Shown here piece by piece: positions 1 through 5,543 of a stretch of 8,255 nucleotides of DNA (position 1 is the stretch's first letter; each line of letters starts with the position of its first letter). A model generated the notes under the pieces. That model was not told where the DNA came from, ran no database searches, and saw only the letters and a list, made by a program, of their open reading frames with translations. Where the stretch lies: positions 1 to 8,255 of the forward strand of contig JAEDIL010000077.1 of assembly GCA_016292455.1 (NCBI GenBank). Direction: 5' to 3'. This stretch comes from Clostridiaceae bacterium (GTDB lineage: Bacteria > Bacillota > Clostridia > Oscillospirales > Acutalibacteraceae). The position numbers were made by a program, and so were the translations under genes.

Positions 1-731
1 TTGAATGCACCGGTTTCTATTGCTCAAAGGAAAAGAGCATGGCTCACATCAATGCCGGCGCAAAAAAGGTTGTTATCTCCGCTCCCGCAGGTAAAGACCT
101 CAAAACCATCGTTTTCTCAGTAAACAACGATACTCTTACCGCTGATGATCAGATCATCTCCGCTGCTTCCTGCACCACCAACTGCCTTGCTCCGATGGCA
201 AAGGCTCTCAACGATTATGCTCCCGTTCAGAGCGGTATCATGTCAACTATCCACGCTTACACCGGCGACCAGATGATCCTTGACGGTCCGCACAGAAAGG
301 GCGACCTCAGAAGAGCAAGAGCAGGCGCTGCAAACATCGTTCCCAACTCAACCGGCGCTGCAAAAGCAATCGGTCTTGTTATTCCGGAGCTTGACGGCAA
401 GCTTATCGGTTCTGCTCAGAGAGTTCCCGTTCCCACCGGTTCAACCACAATCCTTACCGCTGTTGTTAAGGGCGAAAACGTTACCGTTGACGGAATCAAC
501 GCTGCTATGAAGGCCGCTGCAAGCGAATCCTTCGGCTACAACGAAGATCCCATCGTTTCCTCCGATGTAATCGGTATGAGATACGGTTCACTCTTTGACG
601 CCACTCAGACCATGGTTGTTGACCTCGGAAACGGCCTCTATGAAGTTCAGGTTGTTGCATGGTATGACAACGAAAACAGCTACACCAGCCAGATGGTTCG
701 CACTATCAAGTACTTCGCAGAGCTTGCGTAA
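1..731 (+). CDS. gap: Glyceraldehyde-3-phosphate dehydrogenase, type I (5'-truncated by window edge)
   Basis: This enzyme catalyses the NAD-dependent oxidative phosphorylation of glyceraldehyde 3-phosphate to 1,3-bisphosphoglycerate in cytoplasmic glycolysis. The reading frame is open from base 3 (ECTGFYCSKEKS...), upstream of the first in-frame ATG at 39, so that ATG is an internal Met and the gene starts outside the window. About 242 residues are present; the family is about 335, so the N-terminal Rossmann NAD-binding part is largely missing. Visible signatures are the active-site ASCTTNC motif, with the catalytic Cys codon at 171-173, the catalytic His in STIHAYTGDQ at 252-254, the GDLRRARAGAANIVPNSTGAAKA segment, RVPVPTGS, and the C-terminal WYDNENSYTSQMVRT. 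The catalytic Cys and His are intact. A terminator follows within 25 bases, so the gene is the end of its transcript. Its identity is very secure. Confidence 0.98.
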   Translation, partial: ECTGFYCSKEKSMAHINAGAKKVVISAPAGKDLKTIVFSVNNDTLTADDQIISAASCTTNCLAPMAKALNDYAPVQSGIMSTIHAYTGDQMILDGPHRKGDLRRARAGAANIVPNSTGAAKAIGLVIPELDGKLIGSAQRVPVPTGSTTILTAVVKGENVTVDGINAAMKAAASESFGYNEDPIVSSDVIGMRYGSLFDATQTMVVDLGNGLYEVQVVAWYDNENSYTSQMVRTIKYFAELA

Positions 732-751
732 GTCTTATCAAGCTGAAAATG

Positions 752-790
752 CGGGTCGGGCGCTTCGGCGTTCCGATCCGTTTTTGTTTT
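752..790 (+). terminator. Intrinsic terminator after gap
   Basis: The arms 752-763 and 768-780 pair over about 12 bp with two G-U pairs and one bulged T, closed by a UUCG tetraloop (764-767). The T-rich run TTTTTGTTTT follows at 781-790. A GC-rich stem with a UUCG loop and a U tract is a classic rho-independent terminator. It separates gap from the htpG promoter 40 bases downstream. Confidence 0.93.
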
Positions 791-829
791 CCCTGAAATA
801 AACGTCTGTAAAAAATCTTTGCTTTTCAC

Positions 830-857
830 TTGACAAATAGAATATATCGGCTATAAT
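830..857 (+). promoter_or_regulatory. Sigma-A-type promoter of htpG
   Basis: A perfect -35 hexamer TTGACA (830-835) and a perfect -10 hexamer TATAAT (852-857) are separated by 16 bp. The predicted transcription start is near 863-865, inside the left arm of the CIRCE operator, which is the usual geometry for HrcA repression. The 5' untranslated region would be about 70 nt. A Shine-Dalgarno AGGAG at 918-922 lies 10 nt before the htpG ATG. Confidence 0.9.
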
Positions 858-894
858 AGTTTTAGCACTCGGAGGCAGAGAGTGCTAAAACTAT
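856..894 (+). promoter_or_regulatory. CIRCE operator (HrcA binding site), extended 15-bp arms
   Basis: The core TTAGCACTC (862-870), a 9-bp spacer and GAGTGCTAA (880-888) match the CIRCE consensus exactly. CIRCE is the operator of the heat-shock repressor HrcA, best known upstream of groESL and hrcA-grpE-dnaK. Here the symmetry runs 6 bp further on each side, giving perfect 15-bp arms at 856-870 and 880-894. The left arm starts in the last bases of the -10 box and covers the predicted start site, so a bound repressor should block the promoter directly. The transcript would carry most of the hairpin at its 5' end, which could also affect mRNA stability (inference). Confidence 0.96.
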
Positions 895-932
895 TTTTGT
901 ATATCATATTTACATACAGGAGCTGATTTCAA

Positions 933-2810
933 ATGGCAAAAAAACAATTCAAGGCGGAGTCAAAAAAGCTGCTTGACATGATGATCAATTCGATCTATAC
1001 AAACAAGGAAATCTTCCTTCGTGAGCTTATTTCAAACGCAAGCGACGCCCTTGATAAGCTTTATTACAACTCTCTTTCCGACTCTGATTCCGGGCTTTCA
1101 AGAGACGATTACAAAATTACGATTGTAATTGACAAGGAAGCAAGAACGCTCAGAATTTCCGACAACGGCTGCGGAATGGACGCCAAAGAGCTTGAAAGCA
1201 ACCTTGGCACAATTGCAAAAAGCGGCTCGCTTGACTTCAAGAGCGCTGCGGAAAAAGACAAGGGCGTTGAAATTATCGGACAGTTCGGCGTTGGCTTTTA
1301 TTCGGCATTCATGGTCAGCGACGAAGTTACCGTTGAAAGCCGTCCCCACGGCGCAAGCGAAGCTTTCCGCTGGAAATCGAGCGGTGCTGACGGATATACG
1401 GTAACTCCATGCGAAAAAGAAGAAGCCGGAACCACCGTTATCCTTAAAATCAAGGATAACACCGAAAACGAAAACTTCGACAAATTCCTTGAACCGTACA
1501 CAATCAAGGACATCGTTTCAAAATATTCGGACTATATCCGTTATCCCATTATTATGGATATGGAAACCTCAAAACTCAAAGAGGGCAGCGAAGATGAATA
1601 TGAAACCGTAACGGAGCCGACTCAGCTCAACAGCATGGTTCCTCTTTGGAGAAAGAACAAGAGCGAAATTTCAAAGGAAGAATATGACGAATTCTACAAG
1701 TCAAAATTCTATGACTACGAAGAACCGCTGCTCACAATTCATTCAAAAACAGAAGGTCAGGTTTCCTATGACGCCCTGCTTTATGTTCCGGCTCATGCTT
1801 CCTATGACTACTATTCAAAGGAATATGAAAAGGGCTTGCAGCTTTATTCAAACGGCGTGCTCATTATGGACAAATGCGCCGACCTGCTTCCCGACCATTT
1901 CAGCTTTGTCAAAGGTCTCGTTGACTCGGCAGACCTGACTCTGAACATCTCCCGCGAAACGCTTCAACAGGATCACATTCTCAAAATCATTGCAAAAGCA
2001 CTTGAAAAGAAAATTAAGTCCGAGCTTGAAAAAATGCTCAAAAACAAACGCGAGGACTATGAAAAGTTCTACAAGGCTTTCGGTCTTCAACTGAAATTCG
2101 GAATCTACAACGGCTTCGGAATGCACAAGGACGTTCTCAAAGACCTTGTAATGTTCTACTCATCGAGCGAAAAAAAGCTTGTCACCCTCGGTGAATATGT
2201 TTCGAGAATGAAAGAAGAGCAGAAAACAATTTACTATGCCTGCGGCGAAACCACAGACAAAATTGATATGCTTCCTCAGGCCGACGCAGTCAAATCAAAG
2301 GGCTTTGAGGTTCTCTACTGCACCGATGACGTTGACGAATTTGCAATTCAGATGCTGCGTGAATATGACGGCAAGACCTTCACAAACATCTGTGCAGACA
2401 AGCTTGACCTTGACACCGAGGAAGAAAAGCAGGCTCTCGAAGACGAAAACAAAACAGCTGCCGATATGCTCGAAGCCGTCAAGGCCGCGCTTGACGGCAA
2501 GGTTTCAGTTGTCCGCTTCACAAACAAGCTCCATGACCACCCGGTTTGCCTGACGAGTGAGGGTATGCTTTCACTCGAGATGGAAAAGGTTCTCAATTCA
2601 ATGCCGAACGGAAACACAGCAAAGGCAGAGCTTGCACTTGAAATCAACCGCAGCCATCCGATTGCCGGAAAGCTCAAAGCTCTTTTTGAGTCTGACAAGG
2701 ACAGGCTTGCAAAATACGCAAAGATTCTCTATGCCGAAGCCTGCCTTATCAGCGGCAAAAGCATTGAAAATCCGGCGGAATTCAGCGAGCTGGTCTGCGA
2801 ACTGATGTAA
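933..2810 (+). CDS. htpG: HtpG, bacterial Hsp90 molecular chaperone
   Basis: HtpG is a cytoplasmic homodimeric ATP-dependent chaperone that remodels client proteins, often with DnaK. The 625-residue length fits the family. The N-terminal GHKL ATPase domain (about 1-215) shows NKEIFLRELISNASDAL, with the catalytic Glu at 31 and the Mg/ATP-binding Asn at 35. It also shows DNGCGM (nucleotide-binding Asp77), GTIAKSGS (92-99) and the glycine lid GQFGVGFYSAF (116-126). The middle domain carries VPLWRKNKSEI and LNISRETLQ, whose Arg341 corresponds to the conserved arginine that contacts ATP. The C-terminal dimerisation domain ends SGKSIENPAEFSELVCELM, with no eukaryotic MEEVD tail. DNGCGM has Cys80 where Ile is common. 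The start is set by AGGAG at 918-922 and the MAKKQFKAESKKLLDMM beginning. It is probably monocistronic, flanked by its own CIRCE promoter and a terminator. Confidence 0.98.
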   Translation: MAKKQFKAESKKLLDMMINSIYTNKEIFLRELISNASDALDKLYYNSLSDSDSGLSRDDYKITIVIDKEARTLRISDNGCGMDAKELESNLGTIAKSGSLDFKSAAEKDKGVEIIGQFGVGFYSAFMVSDEVTVESRPHGASEAFRWKSSGADGYTVTPCEKEEAGTTVILKIKDNTENENFDKFLEPYTIKDIVSKYSDYIRYPIIMDMETSKLKEGSEDEYETVTEPTQLNSMVPLWRKNKSEISKEEYDEFYKSKFYDYEEPLLTIHSKTEGQVSYDALLYVPAHASYDYYSKEYEKGLQLYSNGVLIMDKCADLLPDHFSFVKGLVDSADLTLNISRETLQQDHILKIIAKALEKKIKSELEKMLKNKREDYEKFYKAFGLQLKFGIYNGFGMHKDVLKDLVMFYSSSEKKLVTLGEYVSRMKEEQKTIYYACGETTDKIDMLPQADAVKSKGFEVLYCTDDVDEFAIQMLREYDGKTFTNICADKLDLDTEEEKQALEDENKTAADMLEAVKAALDGKVSVVRFTNKLHDHPVCLTSEGMLSLEMEKVLNSMPNGNTAKAELALEINRSHPIAGKLKALFESDKDRLAKYAKILYAEACLISGKSIENPAEFSELVCELM

Positions 2811-2825
2811 ACGGAAAACAGCCGC

Positions 2826-2854
2826 TTGACAAAAGTCAAACCGGCAAGTATCAT
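2826..2854 (+). promoter_or_regulatory. Putative promoter of the lysR-type gene, with a dyad over the -35
   Basis: TTGACA (2826-2831) and TATCAT (2849-2854) are 17 bp apart, a good sigma-A match, 16 bases after the htpG stop. The predicted start, near 2860, falls inside the 5' arm of the following hairpin. A small dyad, TTGAC-AAAA-GTCAA (2826-2839), overlaps the -35 hexamer and could be an operator, for example for the autorepression common among LysR proteins. That function is inference from position only. Confidence 0.6.
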
Positions 2855-2894
2855 TAAAGAGCGACGAGTCACCGCCGCTCTTTATTATTTTTTT
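2855..2894 (+). terminator. Intrinsic terminator after htpG
   Basis: The arms TAAAGAGCG (2855-2863) and CGCTCTTTA (2876-2884) pair perfectly over 9 bp around a 12-nt loop. A T-rich tract follows at 2885-2894, including seven consecutive T. It ends only 12 bases before the next start codon, so the downstream Shine-Dalgarno GGAG (2896-2899) abuts the T tract. Confidence 0.85.
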
Positions 2895-2905
2895 CGGAGA
2901 AAACT

Positions 2906-3796
2906 ATGGATATAAAAAAACTTGAAGTTTTCATCAATGCCGTTGACCTCGGAAGTCTGACAAAGGTTGCGGAAATAATGGGCTATACTCAGTCCGGAAT
3001 CACCCACGTCATCAGCGCCCTTGAAAAGGAAATGGGTTTTCCACTCCTTGTGCGCAGCCGCAACGGCGTTGCTCCCACCCCGGAGGGCGCAAGACTCATT
3101 CCCTCAATACGCGCAATGCTTGTTCATTCCGGTCAGCTCGAAAAAGAAATTTCGCTGATTCGTCAGCGAAAGGACGGCGTTATCCGCGTTGCCGCTTACA
3201 CCAGTATGCTTATGCATTGGCTGCCGCCCATAGTCAAGCGCTTCCATGAAAAGCATCCCGACATTGCCGTTGAGCTCAGCTCTTCGAGCATTGACGGAAC
3301 CTACAAAATGCTCGAAGCCGGCGACATTGACCTTGCTTTTGCAAGCAGGCAGAAAGCATATCCCGATTTTGACACAATTCACCTCGGCAACGATCCCCTT
3401 GTGGCAATTCTGCCGAACACCGAGGAAAACCGGAAGCTCAACTGCTTTCCGATAAGTCTTTATAAAGGCAAAGAATTCATTATGCCTTACTTCGGTTTTG
3501 ATAAAGACATTCTCTGCGTCTTTGAGCGTGAAAAAGTAATGCCGAACATTGAACCGACCTATGTTGACGACCAGACCGTTATCAGCATGGTTGAACACGG
3601 CATGGGAATCAGCATGCTTTCAAAGCTCGTTATGCTCGGAAACAAAAACGACGTCATTTCCCTTCCGGTTGTTCCGGAGGCGCACCGTGAGTTGGTTCTG
3701 TGTCTCAAATCGCTCAGAACCGCAGCTTCCCCCGTCCGTGAATTCATTAACTGCGCAAAAGAAGTCCTTGACGAGCTTTACGGAACTGAAAGATGA
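2906..3796 (+). CDS. LysR-family transcriptional regulator
   Basis: This is a 296-residue DNA-binding protein of the usual LysR length. The N-terminal winged helix-turn-helix (about residues 1-60) reads LEVFINAVDLGSLTKVAEIMGYTQSGITHVISALEKEMGFPLLVRSRNG, followed by the typical TPEG turn (58-61) and a linker helix. Residues of about 90-290 form the periplasmic-binding-protein-like effector domain, seen in GVIRVAAYTSMLMHWLPPIVKRFHEKHPDIAVELSSSS, GDIDLAFASR and VEHGMGISMLS. The start has GGAG at 2896-2899, 6 nt before the ATG. The effector and targets cannot be read from the sequence. It sits upstream of, and in the same direction as, a branched-chain amino acid transporter operon, but a terminator and 346 bases separate them, so a regulatory link is only a hypothesis. 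The LysR assignment itself is secure. Confidence 0.95.
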   Translation: MDIKKLEVFINAVDLGSLTKVAEIMGYTQSGITHVISALEKEMGFPLLVRSRNGVAPTPEGARLIPSIRAMLVHSGQLEKEISLIRQRKDGVIRVAAYTSMLMHWLPPIVKRFHEKHPDIAVELSSSSIDGTYKMLEAGDIDLAFASRQKAYPDFDTIHLGNDPLVAILPNTEENRKLNCFPISLYKGKEFIMPYFGFDKDILCVFEREKVMPNIEPTYVDDQTVISMVEHGMGISMLSKLVMLGNKNDVISLPVVPEAHRELVLCLKSLRTAASPVREFINCAKEVLDELYGTER

Positions 3797-3829
3797 ACCA
3801 AGTTTTCTATTCGCGAGAGTACATCAAAC

Positions 3830-3844
3830 ATTACAAGTTGTAAT
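3830..3844. promoter_or_regulatory. 15-bp palindrome, possible regulator binding site
   Basis: ATTACAA-G-TTGTAAT is a perfect 7-bp inverted repeat around a single base. It contains a T-N11-A pattern (3831 and 3843), the general shape of LysR-type boxes. A related, less symmetric stretch, GTTGTATTGTAAC, lies at 3858-3870, its centre 27 bp downstream. The palindrome is 34 bases after the lysR-type stop codon and about 150 bases upstream of the livJ -35 box, further than most LysR activator sites. The site is seen directly; its binding function is inference. Confidence 0.4.
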
Positions 3845-3870
3845 ACTTGAATTTTTCGTTGTATTGTAAC

Positions 3871-3916
3871 AAAACAAGGCTCAATGGTCTTTTCAAAGAT
3901 CATAGCCTTGTTTTTT
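3871..3916 (+). terminator. Intrinsic terminator after lysR-type gene
   Basis: The outer arms AAAACAAGGCT (3871-3881) and AGCCTTGTTTT (3904-3914) pair perfectly over 11 bp. After a CA bulge, an inner stem (3884-3891 with 3896-3903, one G-U) continues to a 4-nt loop. Six T (3911-3916) follow the GC-rich part. The A run on the 5' side gives it some capacity to terminate on the other strand too. Confidence 0.9.
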
Positions 3917-3996
3917 GTGAAAAATGCTATGTTTTGAAAGATTATTTTGTCATTTTAGTGCAAAAAACTGAAAAAAGAAAGCTTTTCGAGATTTTG

Positions 3997-4025
3997 TTGA
4001 CAATTAAAAAGCGTAATGCTATAAT
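3997..4025 (+). promoter_or_regulatory. Strong extended -10 promoter of the liv operon
   Basis: TTGACA (3997-4002) and TATAAT (4020-4025) are both perfect, with the optimal 17-bp spacing and a TGC immediately before the -10 (TGN extended -10). The A/T-rich DNA upstream could add UP-element activity. The predicted start is near 4031-4033. Such a promoter should be strong without an activator, so any control is more likely by repression, in the leader, or by attenuation (inference). Confidence 0.92.
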
Positions 4026-4031
4026 TTTTGC

Positions 4032-4142
4032 AACATACCGAGAGAGGAATCCGCAGAGCTATCCGCGGTTGCAATTGCACTCCCTTAGAATGTGAAAAAA
4101 CAAAAGCAGCCCTGAGCTGCAAAAGAAGAAAGGAAGATTTTT
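4032..4142 (+). other. Roughly 110-nt 5' leader of livJ with several inverted repeats
   Basis: Between the predicted start and the livJ ATG the RNA contains CCGC/GCGG (4051-4054 with 4065-4068), the self-complementary TGCAATTGCA (4070-4079), and a small hairpin, GCAGC-CCTGA-GCTGC (4106-4120). The segment ACAT (4033-4036) can also pair with ATGT (4090-4093), closing the first part. The Shine-Dalgarno AGGAAG lies at 4131-4136. I do not recognise a known riboswitch or T-box, and there is no T-rich terminator in the leader. Whether it is regulatory is unknown. Confidence 0.4.
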
Positions 4143-5366
4143 ATGAAAACCTTTAAAAGAGTAATGGCTCTTGTAATGGTTGCCGCTCTTTGCCTTTGCT
4201 GCTTCGCAGCTTGCGGTTCAGACAACGGCTCAACAACCACAACCGCCGGCGCAGCTGAAACCACTGCAAGCGCAGACGAAAGCAAGGCTCCCGCAGCAGA
4301 CGGCGCAGCTTTCAAAATCGGTTCAACCGGCCCGCTCACCGGCGACGCCGCAATTTACGGCACCGCAGTTATGAACGCAGCCAAGATTGCTGTTGACGAA
4401 ATCAACGCAGAAGGCAAAATCAAGTTTGAATTCAAAGCAGAAGACGACGTTGCAGACGGCGAAACCGCTGTTAACGCATACAACACCCTTGTTGACTGGG
4501 GTATGCAGATTCTCATGGGACCTGTTACCAGCGGCGCAGCAATTGCAGTTGGCGCAAAAACTTATGAGGACCGCGTGTTCTCACTCACTCCGTCAGGTTC
4601 CTCAACCGACATCATTGACGGCAAGGACAACTTCTTCCAGGTCTGCTTCACCGACCCGAACCAGGGCGTCGGCTCAGCTGACTACATGGCAGAAAACATG
4701 AAGGACGCAAAGGTTGCTGTCATCTATCGTAATGACGACGCTTACTCACAGGGTATCCGCGATACCTTCGCTAAGGAAGCAAAGGCAAAGGGAATCGAAA
4801 TTGTTTATGAAGGCACCTTCACCAAGGACAGATCAACTGACTTCTCAGTTCAGCTTACCGCCGCAAAGAATGCAAACGCTGACACAATTTTCCTCCCGAT
4901 CTACTATCAGCCCGCATCAGTTATCCTCAAACAGGCTAACGACATGGGTTATGCTCCGACCTTCTTCGGTGTTGACGGTATGGACGGTATCCTCACCATG
5001 GAAGGCTTTGACACCAAGCTTGCAGAAGGTGTAATGCTTCTTACTCCGTTCTCAGCTGACGCAGAAGATGAAAGAACACAGGCTTTCGTAGCAAAGTATA
5101 AGGAAGCATACGGCGAAATCCCCAACCAGTTCGCAGCAGACGCTTATGACGCAATTTTCATCATTGCCGCTGCTCTTCAGGAAGCAGGCTGCACAGCTGA
5201 TATGACCGCTGAAGAAATCTGCGAAAAGCTTGTTGCTGTTATGCCCAATCTCAAGATTGACGGTCTTACCGGCGAAGGTATGACATGGTCAACCACCGGT
5301 GAAGTTTCAAAGGCTCCGCGCGCTGTTGTCATCAAGGACGGCGTATATGTAACTCCCGGCAAATAA
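4143..5366 (+). CDS. livJ: Branched-chain amino acid ABC transporter, substrate-binding lipoprotein
   Basis: This is the extracytoplasmic receptor of a LIV-type (HAAT family) importer. The 407-residue protein starts with a basic n-region (MKTFKR), a hydrophobic stretch, and a lipobox FAAC with the lipidated Cys at about 24, so it should be anchored to the outer face of the membrane. Residues 26-56 form a Ser/Thr/Ala-rich flexible linker. The type I periplasmic-binding fold follows from FKIGSTGPLTGDAAIYG, with VDEINAEGKIKFEFKAEDDVADGETAVNAYNTLVD. Further into the fold come the ligand-region GPVTSGAAIAVG and LTPSGSSTDI, then QFAADAYDAIFIIAAAL near the end. AGGAAG precedes the ATG. The permeases livH and livM and the ATPase livG follow. 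Leu/Ile/Val is the default substrate, but the family also takes other amino acids, amides or urea, so specificity is not proved. Confidence 0.94.
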   Translation: MKTFKRVMALVMVAALCLCCFAACGSDNGSTTTTAGAAETTASADESKAPAADGAAFKIGSTGPLTGDAAIYGTAVMNAAKIAVDEINAEGKIKFEFKAEDDVADGETAVNAYNTLVDWGMQILMGPVTSGAAIAVGAKTYEDRVFSLTPSGSSTDIIDGKDNFFQVCFTDPNQGVGSADYMAENMKDAKVAVIYRNDDAYSQGIRDTFAKEAKAKGIEIVYEGTFTKDRSTDFSVQLTAAKNANADTIFLPIYYQPASVILKQANDMGYAPTFFGVDGMDGILTMEGFDTKLAEGVMLLTPFSADAEDERTQAFVAKYKEAYGEIPNQFAADAYDAIFIIAAALQEAGCTADMTAEEICEKLVAVMPNLKIDGLTGEGMTWSTTGEVSKAPRAVVIKDGVYVTPGK

Positions 5367-5396
5367 TCAACACTGATTATTGAATAAAGCACAAAC

Positions 5397-5441
5397 AATG
5401 CCGACCGTCCAAGAACCGATACAGGCGGTCGGCATTTCTTT
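5397..5441 (+). terminator. Terminator between livJ and livH, probably partial
   Basis: AATGCCGACCG (5397-5407) and CGGTCGGCATT (5426-5436) form a perfect 11-bp GC-rich stem, extended by a T-G and a C-G pair, with a 14-nt loop. A short T-rich run (TTTCTTT, counting stem bases) follows. livH has no evident promoter of its own, so read-through is expected. The likely effect is more binding-protein mRNA than permease mRNA, an arrangement known in many ABC importer operons. Confidence 0.8.
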
Positions 5442-5449
5442 AATATACT

Positions 5450-5499
5450 TTGAGGTTTCTGAAAGTTTCCGCAGCAGCGTGGATTTTCAGAAACCTCAA
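5450..5499. repeat. 15-bp perfect inverted repeat in the livJ-livH gap
   Basis: The arms TTGAGGTTTCTGAAA (5450-5464) and TTTCAGAAACCTCAA (5485-5499) are perfectly complementary. The 20-nt centre can fold further through CGC/GCG (5470-5472 with 5477-5479). No T tract follows, so it is not a standard terminator. It lies 9 bases after the terminator and ends 32 bases before the livH Shine-Dalgarno. It may be an mRNA-stabilising or processing hairpin, a protein-binding site, or a copy of a small dispersed repeat. The sequence alone cannot decide. Confidence 0.75.
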
Positions 5500-5543
5500 G
5501 AGAGTATTACAACAATAATCTGAAAACAATCGAGGTGTATCAA

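Larger units (their letters stand above)
3797..4142. other. Gene-free AT-rich intergenic region between lysR-type gene and livJ
   Basis: No coding sequence is credible here. The only reading frames across it run through a terminator and a consensus promoter and lack start sites. In order it holds a palindrome (3830-3844), an intrinsic terminator (3871-3916), an A/T-rich stretch (3917-3996) that could act as an UP element, a strong promoter (3997-4025), and the transcribed leader of livJ (about 4032-4142). Confidence 0.8.

Noticed and set aside
39..731. Reading the GAPDH fragment as a complete 230-residue protein starting at ATG 39
   Set aside because: The frame is open upstream to base 3 with conserved GAPDH residues (ECTGFY), and the motif order shows that the N-terminal domain lies outside the window.
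3104..3598. 164-residue open frame on the minus strand inside the lysR-type gene
   Set aside because: It is fully antisense to a clear LysR coding sequence, with no recognisable domain. It arises from codon bias of the true frame.
3847..4095. 82-residue reading frame in the lysR-livJ gap, ending LQLHSLRM; considered as a small gene or leucine-containing leader peptide
   Set aside because: It crosses a strong terminator and a consensus promoter. Downstream of the promoter it has no ATG or GTG with a Shine-Dalgarno sequence and no run of Leu, Ile or Val codons.
4032..4095. Possible T-box or other known riboswitch in the livJ leader (CCGCGG followed by CTCCCTT)
   Set aside because: It lacks the T-box GGUGGNACCGCG core and a terminator, and is too short for a T-box. 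It is listed only as an unclassified leader.
5450..5499. Second terminator between livJ and livH
   Set aside because: The stem is strong, but GAGAGTATTAC follows it instead of a T tract, so intrinsic termination in the + direction is unlikely.
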